Positions 1 through 7,559 of a stretch of DNA of 32,783 nt are shown piece by piece. The notes beneath the pieces were generated by a model. It was not told the origin of the DNA. It did no database searches and was given only the letters and a program-made list of their open reading frames with translations. Source of the DNA: Chloroflexota bacterium (GTDB lineage Bacteria > Chloroflexota > Dehalococcoidia > Lucifugimonadales > GCA-002723415); the NCBI GenBank assembly GCA_002723415.1, contig PBOA01000016.1:1-32783 (forward strand). Reading direction: 5' to 3'. Position numbers and translations under genes: made by a program. How positions within the stretch are numbered: position 1 is the first letter of the stretch; every line of letters starts with the position of its first letter.

Positions 1-90
1 CCAACGCCTACGCCAACTTTAACACCAACACCTACTGTTGCTCCAACAGCTACTCCAACGCCTACGCCAACTTTAACACCAACACCTACT
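1..90 (+). repeat. 54-bp direct repeat coding Thr-Pro stalk
   Basis: Bases 1-36 recur exactly at 55-90, separated by 18 bases that are also Thr/Pro/Ala-coding, giving a 54-bp (18-codon) period. The array probably continues upstream of the window. It encodes the low-complexity stalk of the first gene, and copy number may vary by slippage or recombination. Confidence 0.8.
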
Positions 91-573
91 GCTACTCCTT
101 CATCTAGTTCATGGAATGGAACATATGGAACAACAAATATGAGTGAAAGTTCTAGTTATGATATTGGTAGTGGATCTAATAGAATGTGGTGGTCTATTTC
201 AAGTGGTAAACGAGGTTATTTTTATTTTAGAAATCATATAGATGTAGCAAATGTAAATAGTTCAGGTGCTGGATGTAATGGAACAATTAACTGGCACAGT
301 GGTTCTTATGATGGATTGGATAGTTTATCTGAATTAACCAATGTTTCATCCTTAACTTATACTGGAGGCTTAGTAGTAGGTATTTGTTCAGAAGATGCAC
401 CTTCATATCATGGTTCAAGTGCCCAAAATGATGGATTGTTAGTATTTAAAGTTAATAACACAAATAAATATGGTGTAATGAGATTTGTATCAACTAATAA
501 TGGTGTTATGACAATTCAATGGTGGTTAGGAGCAGATGGGGTGACTGATTTTTCAAATGCTCCTTCACAATAA
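1..573 (+). CDS. Thr/Pro-stalked surface protein, 3' part only
   Basis: Frame 1 is open from the window edge to the TAA at 571-573 (190 codons), so the gene starts upstream; the ATG at 139 is only an internal Met. Residues 1-34 are a Thr-Pro-rich stalk built from an 18-aa unit, followed by a Ser-rich hinge and a domain of about 150 aa rich in Gly, Ser, Asn and aromatic residues. Two Cys (fragment residues 92 and 129) could form a disulfide. Thr-Pro stalks usually hold an exported domain away from the cell surface, so an extracellular or lipid-anchored location is inferred. I do not recognise the terminal domain; a beta-sandwich or adhesin-like fold is possible. The N-terminus, signal peptide and any catalytic domain lie outside the window. 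Confidence 0.75.
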   Translation, partial: PTPTPTLTPTPTVAPTATPTPTPTLTPTPTATPSSSSWNGTYGTTNMSESSSYDIGSGSNRMWWSISSGKRGYFYFRNHIDVANVNSSGAGCNGTINWHSGSYDGLDSLSELTNVSSLTYTGGLVVGICSEDAPSYHGSSAQNDGLLVFKVNNTNKYGVMRFVSTNNGVMTIQWWLGADGVTDFSNAPSQ

Positions 574-599
574 TAATTAAACCAATAAATTTAATTATT
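572..599. terminator. AT-only stem-loop between convergent genes
   Basis: Two perfect 10-base inverted arms (572-581 and 590-599) flank an 8-base loop. The structure covers the 3' ends of the two convergent genes, including both stop codons. A bidirectional terminator role is inferred from position. The stem is entirely A-T, so it is weak, and chance is possible in DNA this AT-rich. Confidence 0.35.
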
Positions 600-927
600 T
601 TAATACACTTTCTGGATAATGCTCAAACCTTTGCCTTATCATATCACATGCATCTTTAACACCATTTAATGTGTCTTCAGGACTTAAATCATCGAAAAAT
701 GTTCCAGTAATTTTATTTTCATTAGTAGTAGCTTTAACTTTAGCTCTAACTAACCACCTTGCGTATCCTTTAGCCCAGTCTTTTAGATAAGGTGAATCAT
801 TTAATGATTGATCTTTACCTGAACTATCTGTAACAGTAATTTCAAAAGAAGGTTCATTTGCTTTAATAACAAAAACTACTCCAGCTTTTGGAAAAGTTAA
901 ATTTATATTTATTTGTGTATTTGACAT
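595..927 (-). CDS. hypothetical 110-aa protein
   Basis: I do not recognise this protein. The ATG at 925-927 is preceded by a good AGGAG at 6-8 bases, which supports translation and this start. The N-terminal half (to about residue 40) looks like beta strands with hydrophobic alternation; the C-terminal half is probably helical with a basic, Trp-containing segment (about 47-66). There is no signal peptide or membrane segment, and a single Cys lies near the C-terminus. It follows the crotonase gene on the same strand after a 53-base gap that holds a small inverted repeat, so the two may be co-transcribed. No function is proposed. Confidence 0.7.
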   Translation of the reverse strand: MSNTQININLTFPKAGVVFVIKANEPSFEITVTDSSGKDQSLNDSPYLKDWAKGYARWLVRAKVKATTNENKITGTFFDDLSPEDTLNGVKDACDMIRQRFEHYPESVLK

Positions 928-943
928 TTCAACTCCTGTATAA

Positions 944-964
944 ACTTACATCTTAAATGTAAGT
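944..964 (-). terminator. short inverted repeat between crotonase and downstream gene
   Basis: Perfect 8-base arms (944-951 and 957-964) with a 5-base loop lie just 3' of the crotonase gene and just 5' of the Shine-Dalgarno of the next minus-strand gene. There is no proper U tract on the minus strand, so this may be an attenuator or processing site rather than a full terminator. Confidence 0.3.
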
Positions 965-980
965 ATTTTAAAATCAATTA

Positions 981-1796
981 TTATTCAATTTCACCTAATC
1001 TTTGTTTTCTTTTTACGTGTAAGAAAGGTAGGTTTTTATCAGGATTTATAGGCCTTCGTTCTATAAAAGCTAATCTTCTTTCCTCAGCTTCATCTGATTC
1101 ATCGTAATTGGACATATATCTTTGAGTTGGACTAGGTAAATCCTCAGTATATCCAGCAATTTCATGGAATGTAATTTTTTCTAATTCTAAAATTACTGGG
1201 CTATTATTTTTTATTAAGTTACAATATCGGATTACTTCATCTTTTAACTTTTCATGAGGCACAACTGAATTAACTAATCCCATATTGAATCCTTGTTCAG
1301 CTGTATATTGTTGACTAAGCATCCAGATTTCTTTTGCTCTCTTATTACCTACAACTTCTGATAGGTATCCTACACCATAACCTGAAGCAGGACTTCCTAC
1401 ACGAGGTCCTGTTTGACCAAACCTAGATCTTGAAGATGCAACAGTAAAATCACATTGATATGCAAGTATATTTCCTGAACCTATAGCAAAACCATCAACC
1501 ATTGCAATAACTGGTTTAGGCATTTCTTTAATTAAAGTTGTATAGTCTAATGTTGCAGTTCCATGGTAATCATCTGTTAGTCTATCTTCACTTTGGTCTC
1601 TTCCTGCACAAAATGCATTTGGTCCAGTACCTGAAATTACAACAACTCTTATAGAATCATCTAATTCAGCATCCTCTAAAGCTACTGCCATTTCATCTGT
1701 TGTTCTACCACGAGTTGCATTATATACTTCGGGTCTATTAATAGTGACCCAGGCAATATTATCAGATTTTTCATATAAAATATCTACAAATTTCAC
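981..1796 (-). CDS. enoyl-CoA hydratase/isomerase (crotonase), MenB/BadI-like
   Basis: A 271-aa crotonase-fold protein that should act on an acyl-CoA thioester in the cytoplasm. The start is GTG at 1794-1796 with AAAGGA 7 bases before it. The CoA-binding/oxyanion-hole segment is FCAGRDQ (residues 62-68), the second oxyanion loop is GFAIGSGN (102-109), and the block TGPRVGS then GYG and KRAKEIW (129-158) is characteristic of the MenB (dihydroxynaphthoyl-CoA synthase) and BadI (2-ketocyclohexanecarboxyl-CoA hydrolase) branch. Within that block the usual Asp after GS is replaced (GSPASGYG, 134-141), and the GGDQ-type motif reads GRDQ. These changes argue against simple MenB annotation, and no other men genes are nearby. 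The exact acyl-CoA substrate is unknown. Family is secure, reaction is not. Confidence 0.88.
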   Translation of the reverse strand: MKFVDILYEKSDNIAWVTINRPEVYNATRGRTTDEMAVALEDAELDDSIRVVVISGTGPNAFCAGRDQSEDRLTDDYHGTATLDYTTLIKEMPKPVIAMVDGFAIGSGNILAYQCDFTVASSRSRFGQTGPRVGSPASGYGVGYLSEVVGNKRAKEIWMLSQQYTAEQGFNMGLVNSVVPHEKLKDEVIRYCNLIKNNSPVILELEKITFHEIAGYTEDLPSPTQRYMSNYDESDEAEERRLAFIERRPINPDKNLPFLHVKRKQRLGEIE

Positions 1797-1890
1797 AATT
1801 TAGTCCTTTCAAATATATTTACAGGTAAATATGATAACCTAATATTATTTAAATTAAAAGAATATTATTTAAAAATTTATGGAAAGTTAA

Positions 1891-2904
1891 ATGAATATAT
1901 CTAATTATGGTGAATTTAATATAATTCAATCATTAATGAAAGTTGTAGAAAAAGATAATTTACAAATTATAAATAACTTAGGCAAATTAGGTTATGTTTT
2001 GTCTGTTCCAGCTGGAGATGATTCTGCTGTTTGGAATACTCCTTATAATTCAAATATAGTTTCTGTTGATGCATTAGTTGAAAATGTACATTTTAATTTA
2101 AACTATATTTCTTGGGAGCAACTTGGATCTAAAAGTGTTTCTGTTAATCTAAGTGATATTGCTGCTATGGGTGCAAGACCTATATTTATAACTATTAATT
2201 TAGGAATAAACAATAATATAAATATAGAAGATTTAACCTCATTATACATAGGAATCATGAAAGTATGTAAAATCTATAATGTTGCAATAATTGGTGGAGA
2301 TATAGTTAAATCGAGAGATTTTTTTATTTCTATATCTGCATATGGTTCATCAATTAATAGTAAAAACCTAGTACTTAAACGATCTGGAGCTTTAGTTAAT
2401 GATTTAATTGCTGTTACAGGAAATTTAGGTTCATCTTATGCTGGATATAAGTTATTATCGGAAAATATTAAAATTCATGATGAATTTGTTACTAACCATT
2501 TAATTGATGCACACAATAATCCAATACCTAGAGTAAATGAAGGTATTAAATTGTTAAATTTAGGCGCAAATTCAGCAATTGATATAAGTGATGGATTATT
2601 AGATGATTTAAATAAATTATGTAAAGTATCTAAAGTAGGAGCTGAAATATATTCAAATGATTTACCTATTCATTCTTACCTTAAAAAAGCATTCAGTGTT
2701 GATTATTTAGATTATGCACTAAATGGCGGAGAAGATTATGAATTATTGTTTACTGCCTCTGATAAAGAAATGAAAAAAATAATAAATCAAAAAGATTTAA
2801 ATATAACAATAATTGGAAAAATAATAAAAGATGGTTTAGTAGTTTTAGATAATTTAGGTAATAAATTAGATATTAAAATAAAAGGTTGGGATCATTTTAA
2901 ATAG
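1891..2904 (+). CDS. thiL: thiamine-monophosphate kinase
   Basis: ThiL phosphorylates thiamine monophosphate with ATP to give thiamine diphosphate, the last step of cofactor synthesis, in the cytoplasm. The 337-aa length is normal. Family marks are the N-terminal GEFNIIQ, the metal-binding GDDSAV (42-47), SVDALVENVHF (58-68), NLSDIAAMGARP (86-97), the GGDIVKS loop, DISDGLLDD and the C-terminal NGGEDYELL. A GGAAAG sequence lies 4 bases before the ATG. It stands alone on its strand between two minus-strand operons. Other thi genes are absent, but the product cofactor is needed by the ThDP enzyme at 23328-24995. No TPP riboswitch was seen upstream. Confidence 0.95.
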   Translation: MNISNYGEFNIIQSLMKVVEKDNLQIINNLGKLGYVLSVPAGDDSAVWNTPYNSNIVSVDALVENVHFNLNYISWEQLGSKSVSVNLSDIAAMGARPIFITINLGINNNINIEDLTSLYIGIMKVCKIYNVAIIGGDIVKSRDFFISISAYGSSINSKNLVLKRSGALVNDLIAVTGNLGSSYAGYKLLSENIKIHDEFVTNHLIDAHNNPIPRVNEGIKLLNLGANSAIDISDGLLDDLNKLCKVSKVGAEIYSNDLPIHSYLKKAFSVDYLDYALNGGEDYELLFTASDKEMKKIINQKDLNITIIGKIIKDGLVVLDNLGNKLDIKIKGWDHFK

Positions 2905-2912
2905 CTAGAATT

Positions 2913-3668
2913 TTATATCATTAAATCTCCACCATTTATATCTAATGAAGCACCAGTTATATATGCAGCCTTATCTGAAACTAAAAAACTAACTAAATCT
3001 GCAACTTCAACAGGCTTACCAAGTCTTTTAATAGGAAAGCTATTTGCGTATTTTTTGGATTGTTCATCTGATATGGTAGATTGAACCATTTCAGTATCAA
3101 TTAGTCCCGGACAAACAGAATTAACTGTAATCCCATATTCAGCTACTTCTTTAGCTAAATGTCTAGTAAATCCAAGAATACCAGCTTTTGCAGATGTATA
3201 GTGAGCACCACCAACAGTACTAATATTTTTGCCTGCTGTTGATGAAAAGTTTACTATTCTCCCCCACCCGTTTTTTTGCATTGTAGGTAATACACCTTTT
3301 GAAAACATGTAGGTACCTTTTAAATTAATATTTATTACAAAGTCCCATTCATCTTCTTCAATGTCTATTACTTTTGTTGGTTTAAGTACCCCTGCATTAT
3401 TAATTAATATATCAATTTTACCAAATTCATCTAACGTGGCATTAACTGTGTTATCTATGTCTTTTTTAGAAATAACATTGCCTTTTACAAATATAGCTTT
3501 TGAATCAAATGATGAATTAATCTGATTAGCTGTATCCAGACCTGATTTTTCATTTAGGTCATTAATAACAATGTCGCATGACTCTGAAGCTAAATTCATT
3601 GCTACAGCTTTACCCATACCTTGACCAGCTCCAGTAATTATTGCTACTTTTCTAGATTCTTTATTCAT
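2913..3668 (-). CDS. SDR-family oxidoreductase, FabG-like
   Basis: A 251-aa classical short-chain dehydrogenase/reductase. The Rossmann motif TGAGQGMG is at 12-19, Asp37 at the end of the second strand suggests NAD(H) rather than NADP(H), NNAG is at 90-93, and the catalytic Ser (142/143), Tyr157 and Lys161 are all present. The C-terminal ITGASLDINGG matches FabG/BDH-like members. It likely reduces or oxidises a 3-oxoacyl or other hydroxy compound. AAAGGA lies about 7 bases before the ATG, and the gene begins 14 bases after kbl, so the two form an operon. Kbl is normally partnered by a threonine dehydrogenase, but this SDR is of the FabG type; a better threonine dehydrogenase is at 20777-21733. 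Confidence 0.9.
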   Translation of the reverse strand: MNKESRKVAIITGAGQGMGKAVAMNLASESCDIVINDLNEKSGLDTANQINSSFDSKAIFVKGNVISKKDIDNTVNATLDEFGKIDILINNAGVLKPTKVIDIEEDEWDFVININLKGTYMFSKGVLPTMQKNGWGRIVNFSSTAGKNISTVGGAHYTSAKAGILGFTRHLAKEVAEYGITVNSVCPGLIDTEMVQSTISDEQSKKYANSFPIKRLGKPVEVADLVSFLVSDKAAYITGASLDINGGDLMI

Positions 3669-3682
3669 TAAATTTTCCTTTA

Positions 3683-4870
3683 TTAAATTATCCCTAATTC
3701 CTTAGCTGATTTTTCAAATATTGAAATAGCTTTATCAAGTTGTTCTTTAGTATGAATAGCAGATAGTTGTACTCTAATTCTAGCTTCTCCTAATGGAACA
3801 ACTGGATAACTAAATCCTACGACTAATACACCTTGATTATTTACTAATTCAGCTAATTTAACAGTTTTTAATTCATCTCGTAACATAATTGGCACAATAG
3901 GGTGAATACCAGGTAAAATCTCAAAACCAAGGTTAGACATCTTAGATCTAAAGTAAGATGTGTTTTTCATTAAATTCTTACGTCTTGCAGGTTCCTCTGT
4001 AACAATTTCTAATGATTTACTTGCACCTATAACAATTGGTGAAGCTAATGTATTAGAAAATAAATAAGGTCTAGATTTTTGTCTTAGATATTCTATTATT
4101 TCTTTTTTACCTGATGTGAAACCTCCAGATGCTCCACCTAAAGCTTTGCCTAGTGTACTTGTTGTAATATCTATTCTTTCTCTAACATTTAACTGGTCAG
4201 CAGTTCCAGCTCCATTAGGGCCTAAAAATCCTGTTGCATGAGAATCATCAACCATAACTAAAGCATCGTATTTATCTGCCAAATCACATATTTCACTTAA
4301 TGGAGCTAAATCTCCTTGCATACTAAATACTCCATCAGTTGCAATTAATCTAAATCTTTTATCCATTGATTGAGATAATTGTTCTTCAAGATCTTTCATG
4401 TCATTATGTTTATATCTTTTTCTATCTGCTTTACACAATCTGATTCCATCAATAATACTCGCGTGATTAAGTTGATCACTTATTATCGCATCTTCTTTAT
4501 TTAAAATAGTTTCAAATAAACCAGTATTCGCATCAAAACAAGAGTTGTATAATATGGTATCTTCTGTTCCTAAAAAAGTGGTGATTTGATCTTCTAATTT
4601 TTTATGAATGTCTTGTGTACCACATATGAATCTTACAGATGCCATTCCAAAACCATAATCATCAATTCCATTTTTTACTGTATTAATTATCTCTGTATTA
4701 TCAGCTAGACCAAGATAATTATTAGCACAAAAGTTTATCTTTTCACCATCAGTAGTATTAACTTTAGTTGATTGAGATGAAGTAAGGATGTTTTCTTTTT
4801 TATATAAACCACTTTTATGTATATTATTTATTTCATCTTTAAGCCAATATTTCATTTTTGAGTATGACAT
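3683..4870 (-). CDS. kbl: glycine C-acetyltransferase (2-amino-3-ketobutyrate CoA ligase)
   Basis: A PLP enzyme of the alpha-oxoamine synthase family that cleaves 2-amino-3-oxobutyrate with CoA to glycine and acetyl-CoA. The full 395-aa length matches Kbl. Visible marks are CANNYLGLA (48-56), SVRFICGTQ (78-86), LNHASIIDG (135-142 region), DDSHATGFLGPNG (208-220) with the PLP-contacting Asp and His, and TLGKALGGASGG (239-250) with Lys242 as the Schiff-base lysine. AAGG precedes the ATG. It is first in an operon with the downstream FabG-like SDR. Related BioF or ALAS activities are possible alternatives, but the FICGTQ and GPNGAGT motifs and length favour Kbl. Its substrate could come from the threonine dehydrogenase at 20777-21733. 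Confidence 0.95.
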   Translation of the reverse strand: MSYSKMKYWLKDEINNIHKSGLYKKENILTSSQSTKVNTTDGEKINFCANNYLGLADNTEIINTVKNGIDDYGFGMASVRFICGTQDIHKKLEDQITTFLGTEDTILYNSCFDANTGLFETILNKEDAIISDQLNHASIIDGIRLCKADRKRYKHNDMKDLEEQLSQSMDKRFRLIATDGVFSMQGDLAPLSEICDLADKYDALVMVDDSHATGFLGPNGAGTADQLNVRERIDITTSTLGKALGGASGGFTSGKKEIIEYLRQKSRPYLFSNTLASPIVIGASKSLEIVTEEPARRKNLMKNTSYFRSKMSNLGFEILPGIHPIVPIMLRDELKTVKLAELVNNQGVLVVGFSYPVVPLGEARIRVQLSAIHTKEQLDKAISIFEKSAKELGII

Positions 4871-4951
4871 TCGTAATCCTTTAAATAATTTTATATATAA
4901 AAATTTATTTATAGTTTATCAAAAAAACTAGTTGAAACTATAATAATTAAA

Positions 4952-4981
4952 TTGTTAAAATCATACAATACTAAATATAAT
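4952..4981 (+). promoter_or_regulatory. predicted sigma-70-type promoter for the sox operon
   Basis: TTGTTA (4952-4957) and a perfect TATAAT (4976-4981) are separated by 18 bases, giving an expected transcript start near 4988 and a leader of about 35-40 bases before the ATG at 5025. AGGAG sits at 5013-5017. The region between the divergent kbl and dehydrogenase genes also holds an 8-base inverted repeat (4910-4917 and 4935-4942) that could be an operator. This is inference from consensus match in AT-rich DNA. Confidence 0.5.
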
Positions 4982-5024
4982 TATTTTATTCAATTTAAAT
5001 CTTTTAATATTCAGGAGTATAAAT

Positions 5025-5999
5025 ATGAATAAACAGAGAGTTTTTGTCACTCGCTCAAGAGTTCCCAAAGCAATTAATTTATTAAAAGAAAATTTTGAAG
5101 TTACTGTCTGGGATTCATTAATTAAAGCTCCAAAAACTGATTTAATTAAATATATTAAACATTCTGATGCAATATTGACAGAAGTTGATGATGTAATTGA
5201 TAAAGAAATTATTTCAAATGCACCAAATTTAAAAATAATTTCTAATAGAGCTATTGGTGTTGATAATATAGACATTGAAACTGCAAATCTTAAGGGTATA
5301 AAAATTGGTAATACTCCGGGTGTTTTACACGAATCTTGTGCTGATTTAACTTTTGGCTTAATTATTGCGATTGCTAGGCAAATTCCTTATGCATATAACC
5401 AAGTATTAAAAGGTAATTGGAAATTTTTTGACCAAACTCCATATATTGGACCAGATGTTTATGGTTCTACGTTAGGTATAATTGGGTTTGGAAAAATTGG
5501 GCAAGCTCTTGCTAAAAGAGCACAAGGTTTTGATATGAATCTACTATATTATTCTCGTTCAAGAAAAAATGAATTAGAATCAAAACTTAATGTTAAATGG
5601 ACACCGAATATTAGTACATTATTAAAGGAATCTGATTACATATCTGTTTTGGTACCATTATCAAAAGAGACTGAATATATTATTTCTACTAAAGAATTTA
5701 AATTAATGAAAAATTCTGCTTATTTAATAAATACATCTAGAGGTAAGACTGTTGATCAAAAAGCATTAATAAAAGCTTTAGAATCTAACCAAATTGCAGG
5801 TGCTGCATTAGATGTTACTGATCCAGAGCCTATAGAAATGAATAGTAAATTATTATCAATGAAAAATGTTTTAATTGTTCCACATATATCTAGTGCTAGT
5901 ACAAAAACTATAAATGATATGGGAATAATGGCTGCAAAAAATGTTATATTGGGATTAAAAGGTGAAGAAATGTTATCTTGTGTAAATTCAATTAAATGA
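5025..5999 (+). CDS. D-2-hydroxyacid dehydrogenase (glyoxylate/hydroxypyruvate reductase-like), sox operon
   Basis: A 324-aa member of the D-isomer-specific 2-hydroxyacid dehydrogenases, which interconvert 2-oxo acids and D-2-hydroxy acids with NAD(P)H. The dinucleotide motif GIIGFGKIG is at 151-159, and the catalytic triad is Arg239 (TSRG), Glu268 (DPEP) and His287 (VPHISS). After the second strand the sequence is YYSRSR (175-180), without the Asp that binds NAD ribose, so NADPH preference is inferred. AGGAG lies 7 bases before the ATG. Its stop overlaps the soxB start in an ATGA (5996-5999), so it is translationally coupled to the sarcosine oxidase genes. Glyoxylate or hydroxypyruvate is the likely substrate type. 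A paralogue lies at 27619-28599. Confidence 0.9.
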   Translation: MNKQRVFVTRSRVPKAINLLKENFEVTVWDSLIKAPKTDLIKYIKHSDAILTEVDDVIDKEIISNAPNLKIISNRAIGVDNIDIETANLKGIKIGNTPGVLHESCADLTFGLIIAIARQIPYAYNQVLKGNWKFFDQTPYIGPDVYGSTLGIIGFGKIGQALAKRAQGFDMNLLYYSRSRKNELESKLNVKWTPNISTLLKESDYISVLVPLSKETEYIISTKEFKLMKNSAYLINTSRGKTVDQKALIKALESNQIAGAALDVTDPEPIEMNSKLLSMKNVLIVPHISSASTKTINDMGIMAAKNVILGLKGEEMLSCVNSIK

Positions 6000-7267
6000 A
6001 TAATAAATTAAACACCAAAAACAGCTATTCAATATTTTCGATTATTAAAGGTGGTTTTAATAAAAACTCAATCTTAGATATTTCTATATCAAATAAAACT
6101 CCGAAAAAACAATATGATGTGATTGTGATAGGAGGTGGTGGTCATGGAATGGCAACAGCATATTATCTTGCTAAAAACCATGGTATTACTAATATAGCTG
6201 TTGTTGAAAAAGGTTTAATTGGTCGAGGAAATACGGGCAGAAACACTCAAGTTGTTAGATCTAATTATTTATGGACAGAATCATCTTTATTATATGAACA
6301 TTCTTTAAAATTATGGAATAATTTAAGTCAAGATATTAACTTTAATGTTATGTATACTAAAAGAGGTGTATTTAGTCTGGCACATTCTTATCAAGAGGCA
6401 CGTGATGTGGCTAGAAGAGTTACTGCAAATAAATTAAATGGTATTGATAGCATATATTTAACTCCTAAAGAAATTAAAGATTACATTCCGATTATCAATA
6501 TATCACCTAAGGTTCGTTATCCTATATTTGGAGCTTCATTACAAAAACGTGGAGGTACTGTTCATCACGATGCGGTCGCATGGGGATTAGCTAGAAGACT
6601 TAATCAAATCGGCGTTGATATATTACAAAATTGTGAAGTTAAAAATTTAATAATTAAAAACAATATTGTAAACGGAATAGAAACAAATAAGGGTGATATA
6701 TTTGCTAGTAAGATTGCTGTAGCAGTTGCTGGTAGTTCTACAAGGTTTGCTGAAATGGGTAAATTTAAACTTCCAATAGAAAGTCATCCTTTGCAAGCCT
6801 GGGTTTCAGAACCTATAAAACCTATATTAAACCCTGTTATTATGTCCAACGCTGTACATGCTTATGTAAGCCAGGCAGAAAAAGGAGAACTTGTCATTGG
6901 TGCTGGTATAGATAAATATATTGGTTATTCTCAAAGAGGTAGTTTCAGTGTTATAGAAAATGCGACAAGTGCAATAATTGAATTATTTCCATCGTTCAGT
7001 AAAGTTAAACTTTTAAGAACATGGGCTGGTCTTGTAGATGTTTCTCCTGATGCTTGTCCAATTATTGATTTAACTCCGGTTAAAAATTTATATATTAATT
7101 GTGGTTGGGGTACTGGAGGTTTTAAGGCAACACCAGGATCTGGATATGTATTTGCTCACACGGTTGCTAATAATGAACCACATGTATTAAATGAACCTTT
7201 TAGTTTTACGAGATTTGAATCTGGTAAATTAATTGATGAACATGGAGCTGCTGGAGTAGCTCATTAG
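5996..7267 (+). CDS. soxB: sarcosine oxidase beta subunit
   Basis: The FAD-binding, covalently flavinylated subunit of heterotetrameric sarcosine oxidase, which oxidises N-methylglycine to glycine with THF and O2, giving methylene-THF and H2O2. The 423-aa length is typical. The roughly 40-residue N-terminal extension is normal for SoxB. The FAD motif is DVIVIGGGGHG (41-51), then GRGNTGRNTQVVRSNYLW (77-93 region). His191 in HHDAVAW matches the histidine that carries FMN in characterised enzymes. The C-terminal DACPIID and NCGWGTGGFKATPGSG close the FAD site. The start overlaps the dehydrogenase stop by 4 bases; soxD follows after 7 bases. N-methylglutamate dehydrogenase has the same subunit plan, so the secondary amine substrate is not proven. 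Confidence 0.95.
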   Translation: MNNKLNTKNSYSIFSIIKGGFNKNSILDISISNKTPKKQYDVIVIGGGGHGMATAYYLAKNHGITNIAVVEKGLIGRGNTGRNTQVVRSNYLWTESSLLYEHSLKLWNNLSQDINFNVMYTKRGVFSLAHSYQEARDVARRVTANKLNGIDSIYLTPKEIKDYIPIINISPKVRYPIFGASLQKRGGTVHHDAVAWGLARRLNQIGVDILQNCEVKNLIIKNNIVNGIETNKGDIFASKIAVAVAGSSTRFAEMGKFKLPIESHPLQAWVSEPIKPILNPVIMSNAVHAYVSQAEKGELVIGAGIDKYIGYSQRGSFSVIENATSAIIELFPSFSKVKLLRTWAGLVDVSPDACPIIDLTPVKNLYINCGWGTGGFKATPGSGYVFAHTVANNEPHVLNEPFSFTRFESGKLIDEHGAAGVAH

Positions 7268-7274
7268 GAGATAA

Positions 7275-7559
7275 ATGCTTTTAATTAAATGTATATTTTG
7301 TGGAGAAAGAGATGAAACTGAATTTCATTATGGTGGTGAACTTCGTGATAAAAGACCATTAAATCCTAATGATTTATCAGATAAAGAATGGGCTGAATTT
7401 TTATACTCTAAAAGAAATGTAAACGGTATTCATATTGAACAATGGTTTCATTCAGGAGGATGTAGGCAATGGTTTAATATTGAAAGAAATACTTTTACAA
7501 ATGAGATTACCAATACTTTTAATTTGAAGAAACAAAAAATTACTAGAGAAAAAGATTGA
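7275..7559 (+). CDS. soxD: sarcosine oxidase delta subunit
   Basis: The small zinc-binding subunit of heterotetrameric sarcosine oxidase. It is 94 aa, the usual size. The family pattern is clear: CIFCGERDETEFHYGGE at 6-22, a Ser-Asp-x-Glu-Trp segment (35-39), and HSGGCRQWFN (59-68). Cys6, Cys9, His59 and Cys63 match the zinc ligands known for SoxD. AGGAG (7266-7270) precedes the ATG at good spacing. It lies between soxB and soxA, and its TGA stop overlaps the TTG start of soxA, consistent with co-translation and stoichiometric assembly. Confidence 0.95.
   Translation: MLLIKCIFCGERDETEFHYGGELRDKRPLNPNDLSDKEWAEFLYSKRNVNGIHIEQWFHSGGCRQWFNIERNTFTNEITNTFNLKKQKITREKD

Noticed and set aside
4871..5024. 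Glycine riboswitch ahead of the sox operon
   Set aside because: The leader predicted from the promoter is only about 35-40 bases and lacks the G-rich conserved core of glycine riboswitches.
4961..5275. Open frame on - over the start of the sox-linked dehydrogenase
   Set aside because: It would cover the promoter and start of a well-supported gene and shows no protein features beyond hydrophobic AT-rich codons.
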